18,380 nt of DNA from Rodentolepis nana (Eukaryota; Platyhelminthes; Cestoda; Cyclophyllidea; Hymenolepididae): the NCBI GenBank assembly GCA_900617975.1, contig UZAE01013873.1, positions 1 to 18,380 on the forward strand, given 5' to 3'. Positions 9,018-18,344 of this stretch are shown here, piece after piece. A program made the translations under genes and the position numbers. The notes under the pieces are model-generated. The model saw nothing but the letters and a program-made list of their open reading frames with translations, ran no database searches and was not told the origin of the DNA. Numbering within the stretch: the first letter of the stretch is position 1; each line of letters opens with the position of its first letter.

Positions 9018-12000
9018 ATGGAAGTTCTTTTTGTACGTTATGGCTCACTTGGCGTGAGAAATCTTTTACGTGCAAATCTAAAGGCATCTATTACTCGCCT
9101 TTCCACTTCCACTTCATTTGTTAAATCTGATCCGTCTCAAGTTTTAAATCTCGGTGTTCCCAGAGAAATTTTTCCAGAAGAGCAGAGGGTTGCTATCACA
9201 CCAAGTGTAGGTTAACGAATTCTGAGCGATTTTTTGCATAGACCGTTAAAATATTATGTGGAAAGGGATTTAACATCTATGTGGAGGCGGGGGCAGGTTC
9301 ACTTGCCCAATACCCCGATTCCGAATACGTCAAAGCTGGCGCAAAATTGGTTGAATCTGGAGTAAAAGATCTCTATGCTCAAAGTGATGTTATTCTTAAA
9401 GTTCGTCCCCCTCATCTTGACAATGAAGTCGATCTGCTCAATCCAAACAGCACACTTATCAGTTTGGTTTATCCAGCTCGAAACAAGGATCTAGTGAATA
9501 AGCTGTCAAGTCGTAAAATGACTGTTCTGGCTCTCGACTGTATCCCTCGTATTAGTCGAGCTCAAGCGTTCGATGTACTTTCAAGCATGGCCAATATTGC
9601 CGGTTACAAGGCGGTTGTTGATGCTGCATCGCATTACAGCAATTTCTTTGCCGGTAAGTTGCTAGTTCTAGAAGATGAATCAATGCGCAATTTTCAGGTC
9701 AAATTACTGCAGCTGGTCGAATTCCTCCCGCCAAAGTTTTGGTGATTGGTGGCGGTGTGGCTGGGTTATCTGCTATTGCCACGGCTCGCGGTCTAGGTGC
9801 CACCGTTCGAGGTTTTGACACGCGAGAAGCTGTTCGAGAACAGGTTGAATCTCTTGGAGCTGAGTTTTTGACAATCGATTTGAAGGTAATCTATTCTCAA
9901 TCACAATGTCAGATTTGTCTACTCAATCGTTACCATATATTTTTTGCGTTTATCTGAGAAATGATTTAACCTTACCCAATGGCCACAAGCAAGACAGATT
10001 ATACGCTCCGCTTAATAGCTACTTTTATTAAGTCTACTGTCTTGCCATTTTGCGACTGCTTTATTAACTTTAAGTGACGCAAATCCAGTTGATGGGTCTA
10101 CCTGTTTTTCTCAAGTGAGAAAGCCAAAAATTAACTTGGGATAACACGTATACTGGTTAATTTGTAATGAATGAGACAGGCAGAAAGTGACGTGTTGAAG
10201 AAATTTCTAGGGAATAATAAAAACGGATGAGTGCGTGGGGGTGGGGGGTGCTGAGTGAGGACGACTCGGGTTGTAGGAAAAAATCGAAATAAGTTATCCT
10301 GAGATGGGCTGGCTACTTTTGTGCCCAAGATGAATAAGCAGACCTATGTGTTATTGTGGGCAGACTGCAAGGTAAAGAGTTGAAGGACAATGTCTCGGAG
10401 CCTTTCTGTCAATCATCTCGTTGCGTATCATTCCTTAACGGATCACTGCTATTAATTTGAGCACTTCGTGCAATTCTATGAAAGTTGTGCTAATGTCATC
10501 ACCCTTATCTTCTTTTCCATACATGTAATTCCTCTACTTTTATCGATGCACTTTAAACGCAGGAATCTGGAGAAGGTGGCGGCGGATATGCGAAAGAAAT
10601 GTCCAAGGAATTCCTCGACGCTGAAATGGCACTTTTCGCTAAGCAGGCCAAAGAAGTGGACATTATTATCACCAGTGCTCTCATTCCCGGTAAACCGGCT
10701 CCCAAGCTTATTACAAAGGTGAGTGCAATATTATCTCAGTAAATTACGGAAGTTCATTATTTTTACTCTAAGCTCTGCCTTTCATACCCAATAAAAGTGC
10801 ACGTACGGTGTTGAAAATGGAGTGAATGGGACAATTTCTAAGTGGTCTAATGGCGAATAAATTCATTATGCTATCAGTGGGGTGACACTTTTTTAAATGA
10901 TCAGTTTCTCATTACTATCCAAACTCTGGTTTGTTTACTATAGCAATCTGATAATGTGACCCCCGTTCATATTCCACGGGATTATAATCTTGATTCAATA
11001 GTCAAGGTTTACTGCCCCTTAAAAGAATATCCTAGAACTTAGTTGAGTGAGTTTATTTCGATTAAGTGTTCAACTAGACGGAAGAAAAAATTACGTGAAG
11101 CATTAGCTTTGTCGCTTTCTCGAGGTCATATTTGAGAGCATTGAATGAAAGGACATGTATCCTGATATTCTTAAGTACTAATTATCGCATTGTCGAATTT
11201 AGAGGAAAAAAAACAAAAACACCTAATGACAAGTTGTTGCGCTACTGTAGATGAGTAACTTCATATCTTTCTGTGCACAATTGCACCATTTATTCAAATG
11301 TCTTCAGGTTTCATTTTTTAACCCTACGGTCCTTTTTCTAAATCAGTTCCATTGGTACTAGACTCGTGGCAGAAGGCGTTATTGCCATTTGTAACGTGTT
11401 CAGTACGTCTATACCCTTCACCCGATACCACCAAAACTCATCGCTTTGTCGGGATCACGCGTGAGTGTGATTGGGTTCATTTTTTCCAAAAAATAAATCA
11501 TCATGCACGTAAAAAGCAACACTTATCAAAAAATAATTCGGGGTTAAAGGGTTATAGGTTAATTCTTCTTCTCTGTAACTTTATAACTATTTCATGCTGT
11601 TTCATCTTATTTCGCATTTCTGATAAAAGGCGTCATGTTGGTAATCATTTTCGTTAAGCTTTGCTTGATTTTTACAAGTCTTTTCTCCTACTCTTGTTTG
11701 TTCTAATTGTTAGACCACATCAACATTTCCCCACTTAGGCAAGTATAGTGTCGATTTGAAATTTAACCCGCGTTCTTACTAACAGATGGGAAACTTTCTT
11801 AGTAATTTATTTTTATTTTCAACACTAATACAATGACGTTGAATTGTTTGAGAGGAATTTTAATACAAGATAAAAAGTCCACCCATATTATTTTTTATAT
11901 AATTTTTAGTTTCTGGTTTAATAATATTTACTAAATGAATATCTTACGTTCAAAAATCAAAATTTCTTGAGTTGTCCAATAGGTAGCAGTAAACAGTTTA

Positions 12001-15000
12001 TTTTGCGATTCCCAACGCTTATTGGTCACATCAAGTCATTCCCTCTTTCAATTACTGAATTTGTAAAACTCGTTTACGTTATATATTCGGCAGCTTACAA
12101 TCATTAAAATGCTGGCACTTTTTTATGCAATGGCCAAGATAATAGAAATATAAGAAGTGTGATGATTTTAATATACCATAGCTCACTAGGTGAGTTCAAC
12201 AGATCAGTATGCTCCATGAGCACGAATTTACTTAAGAATTCAGAAAAAAATCTGCAATTTGTATATCTGAATAATAGATTTTTGAACCGTTAACTGCAGC
12301 ACTTAGGTAATAGGGTGCATATCTGAATCCAAAATATTAAAGTAAATAGAACTCCTTACAAACTTCTACTCAATACCTTTCCGTATTCAGATGCTTTCTC
12401 GTGGTAAAAGTGGACTCTTCACTGTAAGATAAAACCTACATCAAATTCACGTGTTTTAACATGCCGTCATGAGTTTCTCCTTGCGGTGTTTTATTGCATA
12501 TGCAAAAATGCTCTAATACTAATGAAAGCTTCGATAATAGCATACCTTTTTCATCCATTTATAACTATATTTTCCCACAATTGAAATAAGTGTTTTAAAA
12601 TTTATTTTCAAATGTCAGGCGTTTTATAGTTATCATTAGCCCTTTAGCCCACTTCAGTCTTCACAGAGAGGAGGAGGAGGAACATCAAAGTGAAAAAAAG
12701 TCGAGAGGGGGGGGGGTTGACAGAATAATGATTCATGGTTGTAAAGGCGACAGACAGACATAAAAGCAGACAAAAGGTAAGATGGGCACTGTGGAAGTTG
12801 TCGAATAAGACATACATTGGGGTCACGGTAGTCAATTGCCAGTTAATAGACCTTTTTTTGCCGCATGGGTATACGTTGCCCNAAAGGCGAGAGGGGGGGG
12901 GGTTGACAGAATAATGATTCATGGTTGTAAAGGCGACAGACAGACATAAAAGCAGACAAAAGGTAAGATGGGCACTGTGGAAGTTGTCGAATAAGACATA
13001 CAATGGGGTCATGATAGTTTGAAGTTAACTGCCTATTAATGGACTTTTTTGCTGCATGAGTATACGTTGCCCAGTGTGCACCACGTGGAGGTAAGTCTAT
13101 CNCCCCCCCCCCCCGCGCGGTTTTTAAATTACCATCTCCCCCTTTAAACACCCATGAATTTCTCCGATTTTGGAAATATTCATCAGCTGTTTCTTCTTTC
13201 TAATTACTTTAATTTGGTCATACTACCATTTATGATCGCTATGTGAATATCGCTCATTTTGCAATTTCGAACATATGAGTGAGGACTTTAGAAACTATTG
13301 GGTTGGCAACTAAGTCATTGCCGTTTTTGTTGACGGATTCACTCTATACTTTCTTTTGTTTTGTTAACGTGGCCAGAGCATCTAACCTATATTTTTTCTT
13401 ACTGTATGGGCTTCTAGGTTAATTAGTAAAAAATTTTTTTTGTTTAGTTCTTTAGTTTTGTTTTTATCCCAATTTAAAAATGAAAGAACAGGACGTGCAC
13501 TTCCGACACATTTTATGGTATTACTTCCGAAAAGGCAAGAACGCATCGCAAGCACAAAAGAAGTTATGTGCCGTATATGGAGATGAAGCCGTGAGGAAGA
13601 AAGGCAGTGTCGAAATTGGTTTGAAAGATTTCGTTCCGGTGATGTTTCACTGAAAAATTCACAACGATCTGGCCCCCCAGTCGAAGTGGATGAAACCCAT
13701 ATCAAGGCCATTATCGATTCAAATGGTCACAGCACAACACGAGATATTGCAGAGAAGCTCAATGTGTCGCATACATGCATTGAAAAAAATTAAAAACCCT
13801 TGGTTATGTCAAGAAACTTGATTTATGGATCCCTCACCAGTTAAAGGAAATTCATTTGACGCAACGGATTAGCATTTGTGATTCGCTACTGAAACACAAT
13901 GAGAATGATCCATTTCTGAAGAACCTAGTTACTGGCGACGAAAAGTGGATAGTTTATGACAATGTCGTTACTCGCAAGAGATCATGGGTGAAGCAAGATC
14001 AACCAGCCCAAACAGTATCAAAAGCAGAGATTCACCCAAAAAAGATTATGCTGTCAGTCTGGTGGGGAGATCACAAAGGAATTTTGTATTTTGAACTCAT
14101 GCCGCAGAACCAAACGATAAATTCAAATGTGTATGTTGAAGAACTCGAAAAACTGAAGGATGCAATTGAAGATAAGCGGCCGGCATTATCAAATCGGAAG
14201 GGTGTTGTTTTCCATCATGATAACGCAAGGCCCCACACAGCTTTGGTTACTCGGCAAAAATTATTGGAACTGGGTTGGGATGTTTTGTCACACCCACCCC
14301 ATATATAGCCCTGACCTTGCGCCTTCGGATTACCATTTGTTTCGTTCCATGCAAAACTCTTTAAATGGTAAAATTTTTAACAACGCGGATGATGTCGGAT
14401 TACACCTAATTCAGTTTTTTAATAGCAAAGACCAGACATTTTACGAACGGGGAATTTTTACTCTGGCAGAACGATGGAAAAAGGTCATCGACAAGAACGG
14501 CCAATATCTAATTGAATAGTTATATTTTTAAACAAAAATTGCGAATTTGCCTTCTTATTTGAAATCGGCAATGACTTAGTTGCCAACCTAATATCACGAG
14601 TTTGTACCCTACTGTCTATTAAACATCCGATTAATTAGCCTATCAGTTGGTTCGGATTGGCTATTGAGAATGATACCACCTGGAGCTCGTCTTCTTACTA
14701 TGACTCAGCCTTCCACCACCACACTCACACGATAAATTCTTGAATTTTTAATCCAGAGGCCTCTTTATTTTCATGCGAAAGATCAATCCACTACTCCTGT
14801 CAGTGGGGTGACTAAATGCATCTAGGTGAATTCGAAGACGGATTGGAGTTCATTTCTTACAATTCAAGAAAAAATATCATGTTTAGTGGAGGAAGGCACC
14901 CTAAATCACATCTCGTATTGATGCTTGCATTCTTTCATTTTAATACATTACCTATAATTTCCAACCTCTAATCCTTTAACGCCCGAGGTATTTTTTGAAG

Positions 15001-17435
15001 AATGCACCCTTTTCCTTTGTTTAATATTTGCCATAATTCTTGAATGCCCCATTTTATGCCCTATCCATAGAAATACCAGAACATGCTGCACTTTCACATG
15101 CCATATTTGACAATAGTGTCTTATCTGTCTGTTTTTTTACTTAGATAACTTTTGAGGGGTTTATAGAATCCTGCCTGCCGCATAAATGATGTACTGGTTA
15201 ATCTCTTTAAATCTTTAAACATTTGCAAATAACAATTCACTTACGTTTTTCATCACTCTTATAACCCTGAAAATTGAAGCTATTATTATGAGATGCCGAA
15301 ATTGTAATTGGTCCAGGTGTAACCAATGACATTGCCTTATATATTAAAAGCAGAAAATCGTATAAGAGTATCTACCCCAGAATTTTACAGCCCTTCCCCC
15401 CACCCCCCAAATGAAATCGTGCTGCTATTACCCTTATTGCAATTTAGGAAATTTATTTAATAATTCCTGTTGACTGAGAACAGCTTTATAATAAACCCAA
15501 TTAAGCCTTCGATCTTTATTCAGTTTCATTGCCAATCGCAGTGATTGGTGAAAATGTTCGTCATAGCTTTCTAGTAAGTAATTATTGTTGATTTAGATTG
15601 ATGCTCACTTAGTGTGGAGCGCTGTTCTAACTCCTTCTGAAGAGAAGAAGAGATTTTAAATTCTTAATTATTTACGTTATTTTAATTATAACAATTATAC
15701 GACTATTTTCATGTTTCTAAAGTTATTTTCACTTTCAACGCAATTGCACTTTAAAGAACTGAGGCCACTAAGGTTGAGGTCAAAATTTCCTGCCCAAACG
15801 GGATATATTTCTTCTGCACGCAAAAAACACAAATTCTCCCTCCTTCCGCTACTTAGGCTGCACTTTTTCACTTTCTTTGAAAGACCTTTATATCAAATAT
15901 CAGGCTTTATGCTAGATATCATTAGCCCTTTAGTTGACTTTGAGCTTCACAGAGGGGGGGGGGGTGTGCGATAGACTTACCTCCACGTGGTGCACTCTGG
16001 GCAACGTATACTCATACGGCAAGGAAAGTCTTTTAACTGGCAGTTGACTTCTGACTTCAAACTACCATCACCTCACTTTATGTCATATTCGACTACTACC
16101 ACAGTACTCACATCACCTTTTTTCTACCTTTGTGTCTGTCTCTTTTACATCTCTGAAACACTGTTCTATTCCCTCCAACTAACTCGACTTTTTTCACCTT
16201 GATGTTCCATCCCCTCTGTGAAGCCTGAAGTCAACTATAGGGCTAATGATAACTGTCAAAACGCCTGCCACTTGATGTAAATAAATAAACAAGCTTCACA
16301 GAGGGGAGGAATCTCAAAGTCACAAAACATCGAGAGGAGGAACAAAAGAGTGATTCTTAGGTGTTAAAGAGGCAGACACAAAGGTAGAGAAAAAAGGTAG
16401 GATGAGTACTGTGAAAGTGTGAAGTCAGAAGTGAACTGTCGGTTTACAGACTTTTTTTGCCGTAAGAGTATACGTTGCTCAGTGTGCACCACATTGGAGG
16501 TAAGTCTATCGCACACCCCCTATTCGAAAGATAGAGGAACACGTTCCATGTTTCCAGAAACGTAGCAATATTCTGTCTCAACAAACGAATTAAACAAGTT
16601 TGTGGCTAAAATGCCTGCAGTTAAGTCTAAATCAATATCGTCCATTCCTATCTCTTCCTTTGGATCTCAATGTTTTGGATTGAGGGTATTACGCCCCCCA
16701 ACCCCCAACTCCCCCCCTCCTTCAATTTGGTGTAGAGCTTAACAGACATTGTTACAGAGTTCACTTCCGAGCCTCCAATTTTTGTCAGTGTTCAGTGAAA
16801 TGTCGTTTACATATTTTTTTTGTTCTTTTGACGTTTGTAAAAACCTTCCGGTCTAATTTGTTGCAAACAAAATTTAATCGACTCCGTTATTTCGCTCGTG
16901 TTTACCTTGAGCATTTTTAACTACTCATTTTAGTAGAATAGCCGGTCGCAATGCTCCTGTTAGAATTGTTTTAAACACCGCTAACTCTTGAATCGCTGAC
17001 AAATGAAAGGTCATACACGTGGTAATTATTAGTGAGTAATTTACGTTTGCTTGGTCTTTATTAGGCTTCGTTTGAACTGTCCAATGAGCATTTATTTCAC
17101 GATTTCCTACTGACAGTGAAAAGTTGTGAGCCTACCTTGTTTACCATTACTTTCTCTCTCCCCTCCCCACAAAATCAAACAAACAGATTTCCACTGCTTT
17201 ATTTCCCAGGCAATGGTGGATTCAATGCGCCCAGGCGCGGTGATTGTTGACTTAGCTGCCGAAGCTGGTGGAAATGTGGAGACAACTCGTCCAGGTCAAC
17301 TCTACATTGGAGGCGCAAATCGAGTTGTCCACATTGGCTACACGGATTTCCCCTCTCGTTTGCCTGGCCAAGCCTCAGCACTCTTTGCAAATAACATCAC
17401 AAATTTCCTCATCTCCATGATGCCTAAAGACAAGG
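9018..17435 (+). CDS. NNT: Mitochondrial NAD(P) transhydrogenase, 3'-partial (first five exons)
   Basis: Exons: 9018-9206, 9242-9653, 9698-9885, 10563-10718, 17210-17435; 390 residues plus one base, about a third of the usual 1,050-1,090. Phases match throughout (0, 1, 0, 0, then 1). The enzyme of the inner mitochondrial membrane couples hydride transfer between NAD(H) and NADP(H) to proton movement. The N-terminus is rich in R, S and T, as expected for a mitochondrial presequence. Domain I follows: [18 protein letters not shown], the RQD loop [10 protein letters not shown] (R166, Q171, D174, all three conserved), [12 protein letters not shown], the Rossmann loop GGGVAG (218-223), GFDTR with the NAD-selecting D241, DLAAEAGGN (about 329-337) and the mobile loop [10 protein letters not shown]. 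The membrane and NADP(H) domains lie right of the window. The exon 5 donor is GTTCGT (17436); unspliced, a TAG follows at 17441. The intron before exon 5 is 6.49 kb and hosts mobile elements. Confidence 0.95.
9886..10562 (+). other. NNT intron 3
   Basis: Intron of 677 nt, phase 0, with donor GTAATC at 9886 and acceptor AACGCAG ending at 10562. It contains a G-rich stretch (GGGGGTGGGGGG, near 10237). No gene, RNA or repeat is recognised. Confidence 0.75.
10719..12604 (+). other. NNT intron 4, left part
   Basis: Start of the 6.49-kb intron, with donor GTGAGT at 10719. The first 1.9 kb is AT-rich and shows no gene. A 101-codon open frame (11352-11657) has no recognisable domain and many rare features for a protein, so it is treated as chance. 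The retroposon copy C begins at about 12605. Confidence 0.6.
12882..12882. other. Undetermined base (N), probable assembly join
   Basis: A single N falls inside retroposon copy C, next to a repeat of the preceding 110 bp. It likely marks a gap or a join between two contigs that was not merged. Confidence 0.7.
13102..13102. other. Undetermined base (N) beside a C homopolymer
   Basis: A single N is followed by a run of 12 C at the head end of retroposon copy C. The run length and the base are unreliable. Confidence 0.7.
13298..13323. repeat. mariner left terminal inverted repeat
   Basis: Twenty-six bases that pair with 14566-14591 at 25 of 26 positions. The preceding TA is the target duplication. 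Confidence 0.93.
13480..14519 (+). pseudogene. mariner transposase, frameshifted
   Basis: The reading starts at ATG 13480 and ends at TAG 14517-14519, about 345 codons, normal for mariner. Three frame changes break it: near 13600 (in an A-rich run), near 13790 (A-run after SHTCIEK) and near 14300, where a 4-nt insertion (CATA) splits SHPP from YSPDLAPSD. Segments in order: an N-terminal helix-turn-helix region, WFERFRSGD and [38 protein letters not shown] with the first catalytic D, HHDNARPH with the second, and [10 protein letters not shown] with the third. Ignoring the insertion, the second and third D are 34 residues apart, the DD34D spacing of mariner. It resembles the Hsmar1/cecropia and mellifera type sequences more than irritans; that subfamily call is from memory. 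It cannot make a functional protein as it stands. Confidence 0.92.
14566..14591. repeat. mariner right terminal inverted repeat
   Basis: Partner of 13298-13323, with one mismatch three bases from the outer end. It is followed by TA. Confidence 0.93.
14592..15884 (+). other. NNT intron 4, between mariner and copy D
   Basis: About 1.3 kb of intron. There is no gene or RNA gene that I can support. A C-rich stretch (cccttccccccacccccc) lies near 15392-15409. The open frame at 15711-15974 runs into the retroposon and is not a gene. Confidence 0.6.
15958..16291 (+). mobile_element. SINE-like retroposon, copy D inner (nested)
   Basis: A full-length plus-sense copy starts with a G-run and TGTGCGATAGACTTAC and ends with the tail GATGTAAATAAATAAAC. 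It is bounded by the exact 15-bp direct repeat agcttcacagagggg at 15943-15957 and 16292-16306. That repeat is itself part of the outer element's body, so this copy inserted into an older copy of its own family. The exact duplication suggests that it is the youngest insertion in the window. Plus-strand frame 15987-16202 is repeat sequence. Confidence 0.87.
16086..16096 (+). promoter_or_regulatory. Possible Pol III box B in the retroposon
   Basis: TATTCGACTAC compares with the box B consensus GGTTCGANTCC at 8 of 11 positions, including the TTCGA core. The TTCGAC core is kept in copies A, B, C and E. A weak box A-like site, TGGTGCACTCTGG, lies at 15988-16000; the spacing of about 90 bp is long for a tRNA-type promoter. 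This is suggestive only. Confidence 0.25.
16532..17209 (+). other. NNT intron 4, right end
   Basis: About 680 nt leading to the acceptor TTTCCCAG at 17202-17209, preceded by a clear pyrimidine-rich tract (tttctctctcccctccccac, 17151-17170). It contains a C-rich cluster at 16694-16717. There is no gene. Confidence 0.65.
16694..16717 (-). repeat. C-tract cluster (G-quadruplex-capable on minus strand)
   Basis: Runs of 6, 5 and 7 C are separated by AA and AACT. On the minus strand these are G-runs; with the G7 run counted as two G3 tracts they could form a four-tract quadruplex. It lies about 490 nt before NNT exon 5. Confidence 0.5.
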
Positions 17436-17548
17436 GTTCGTAGCCTTCCTTACCAATACTTTTACTAGTAATATCAATGTGCGCCATTCAATGGTTGGTG
17501 AAATCCAGTTTTTACACAGCTTGCGGGGTTTTGGCTTTTGAAGATAAT

Positions 17549-17831
17549 ATTTATTTACTTATATTAAATCGCAGGTTTTATGATAGTTATCATTAGCTCT
17601 TTAGTTGACTTCGAACTTCACAGAGGGGAGAAATATCAGCCACAAAAAATTGAGAGGGGAAACGGAAGAGTGATTTGCTGATGTAAAAGAGACAGGCACG
17701 AAGGTGGAGAAAAGGGTATGATGAGTACTGTGAAAGTGGTCGAAGAGGACATACAATCGGGTCATGGTAGTCTGAAGTCAAAAGTTAACTGTCCAGTTGC
17801 ACCACGTGGAGGTAAGTCTATCGCGCGCCCC
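17549..17831 (-). mobile_element. SINE-like retroposon, copy E (internally deleted)
   Basis: Tail side atttatttacttatattaaatcgcagg, body as in other copies, and head end accacgtggaggtaagtctatcgcgcgcccc. About 40 bases between gttaactg and gcaccacgtgg are missing relative to copies A and B. I could not find a convincing target-site duplication. It lies in the intron after NNT exon 5, 114 nt from the exon. Confidence 0.8.
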
Positions 17832-18344
17832 TTGGTGGAAAATCTATGGTTATATATAATTCACTTTACATTTATGAATATGTTTTCCCATTATTTTTAT
17901 TTGCTGGCTCTCATCATCTGCAAATATTCTTATGAAGTTGATGCTAGAGATGGGTGGCTTATAATCTTATTTGCAGTTGTGGGTAGTGAATTTGTAAGAT
18001 GATAAGGCAAAATAAATCGAATTTAAAAGAAAGTACTTACTTCGTCATTAACTTGTGATTAGTCTCATTTAGCTCTTGTAATATTTTCAAATCCACTTAT
18101 AAAGGCGTCTTCCTTAATGACGTCAAGCCCCTTTTATTCACAAAGACCGTCTTCATTATTCTTTTCGGATAAACAGGCACATGGTCAAAAGAGTTTGGAG
18201 AAAGAGGGTGAAGAGATTTATGGGAATCAGCTTTTTAACTTCCTCACTACTTAGCTGGAATCCAGCATTAATATTTATTTATTAATTTATGATAAGTTAA
18301 ATTCATTCAATTAAAATTTCAATACTAGTTAATAATTTAACAAT
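17832..18344 (+). other. NNT intron 5, no feature seen
   Basis: About 510 nt of AT-rich sequence. I looked for the next NNT exon (the residues following MMPKDKG) in all plus-strand frames and did not find it, so it should lie right of the window. Confidence 0.55.

Larger units (their letters stand above)
12605..13119 (-). mobile_element. SINE-like retroposon, copy C (composite, with gaps)
   Basis: The tail-side end (tcaggcgttttatagttatc) starts the element, and the head (cacgtggaggtaagtctatc) ends it near 13100. The flanks gttttaaaattta (12592-12604) and gtttttaaatta (13120-13131) may be a target-site duplication. The copy is not a simple one: the segment at 12702-12812 recurs essentially unchanged, 186 bp further on at 12888-12998, on the other side of an N at 12882. 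A second N at 13102 precedes a C-run. Minus-strand open frames here are repeat sequence. Confidence 0.75.
13298..14591 (+). mobile_element. mariner (Tc1/mariner superfamily) transposon
   Basis: A 1,294-bp element bounded by TA on both sides (13296-13297 and 14592-14593), the target duplicated by this superfamily. Terminal inverted repeats of 26 bp lie at 13298-13323 and 14566-14591 and match at 25 of 26 positions; they start TTGGGTTGGCAACTAAGTCA. The interior encodes a mariner transposase on the plus strand, broken by frameshifts. The element sits in NNT intron 4 in the same orientation as the gene. Near-intact ends with a broken transposase suggest a non-autonomous relic that may still be recognisable to a transposase made elsewhere. 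Confidence 0.95.
15885..16522 (-). mobile_element. SINE-like retroposon, copy D outer (split by a nested copy)
   Basis: The tail side (tttatatcaaatatcaggc) lies at 15887-15957 and the remainder at 16292-16522, ending in tctatcgcacaccccc. The two parts are one minus-sense element split by an insertion. The flanks tttgaaaga (15876-15884) and ttcgaaaga (16523-16531) match at 8 of 9 positions, a possible target-site duplication. The right part lacks about 40 bases present in other copies, including the box B-like site. Confidence 0.8.

Noticed and set aside
10468..10722. Open frame overlapping NNT exon 4
   Set aside because: It is a shadow frame. The frame starting at 10563 ([17 protein letters not shown]) matches transhydrogenase and joins exon 3 in phase.
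11352..11657. Open frame of 101 codons in NNT intron 4
   Set aside because: There is no recognisable domain, it starts with a non-ATG codon, and neither neighbouring frame gives a known protein.
12605..13119. CRISPR-like or tandem array because of the repeated blocks
   Set aside because: There are only two imperfect units, separated by an N and part of a dispersed retroposon; there is no short-repeat and spacer pattern.
14645..14665. tRNA-like ggttcggattgg
   Set aside because: There is no acceptor stem, D-arm or anticodon arm around it; no tRNA gene was recognised anywhere in the window.
10876..14812. Shared 13-mer tcagtggggtgac near 10876 and 14800
   Set aside because: A few exact 13-base matches are expected by chance in 18 kb, and the flanks do not match.
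17438..17443. TAG as the true end of a short transhydrogenase
   Set aside because: A GT donor at 17436 lies just before it, and the protein at this point stops before the membrane and NADP(H) domains that the family needs. A short isoform cannot be excluded.
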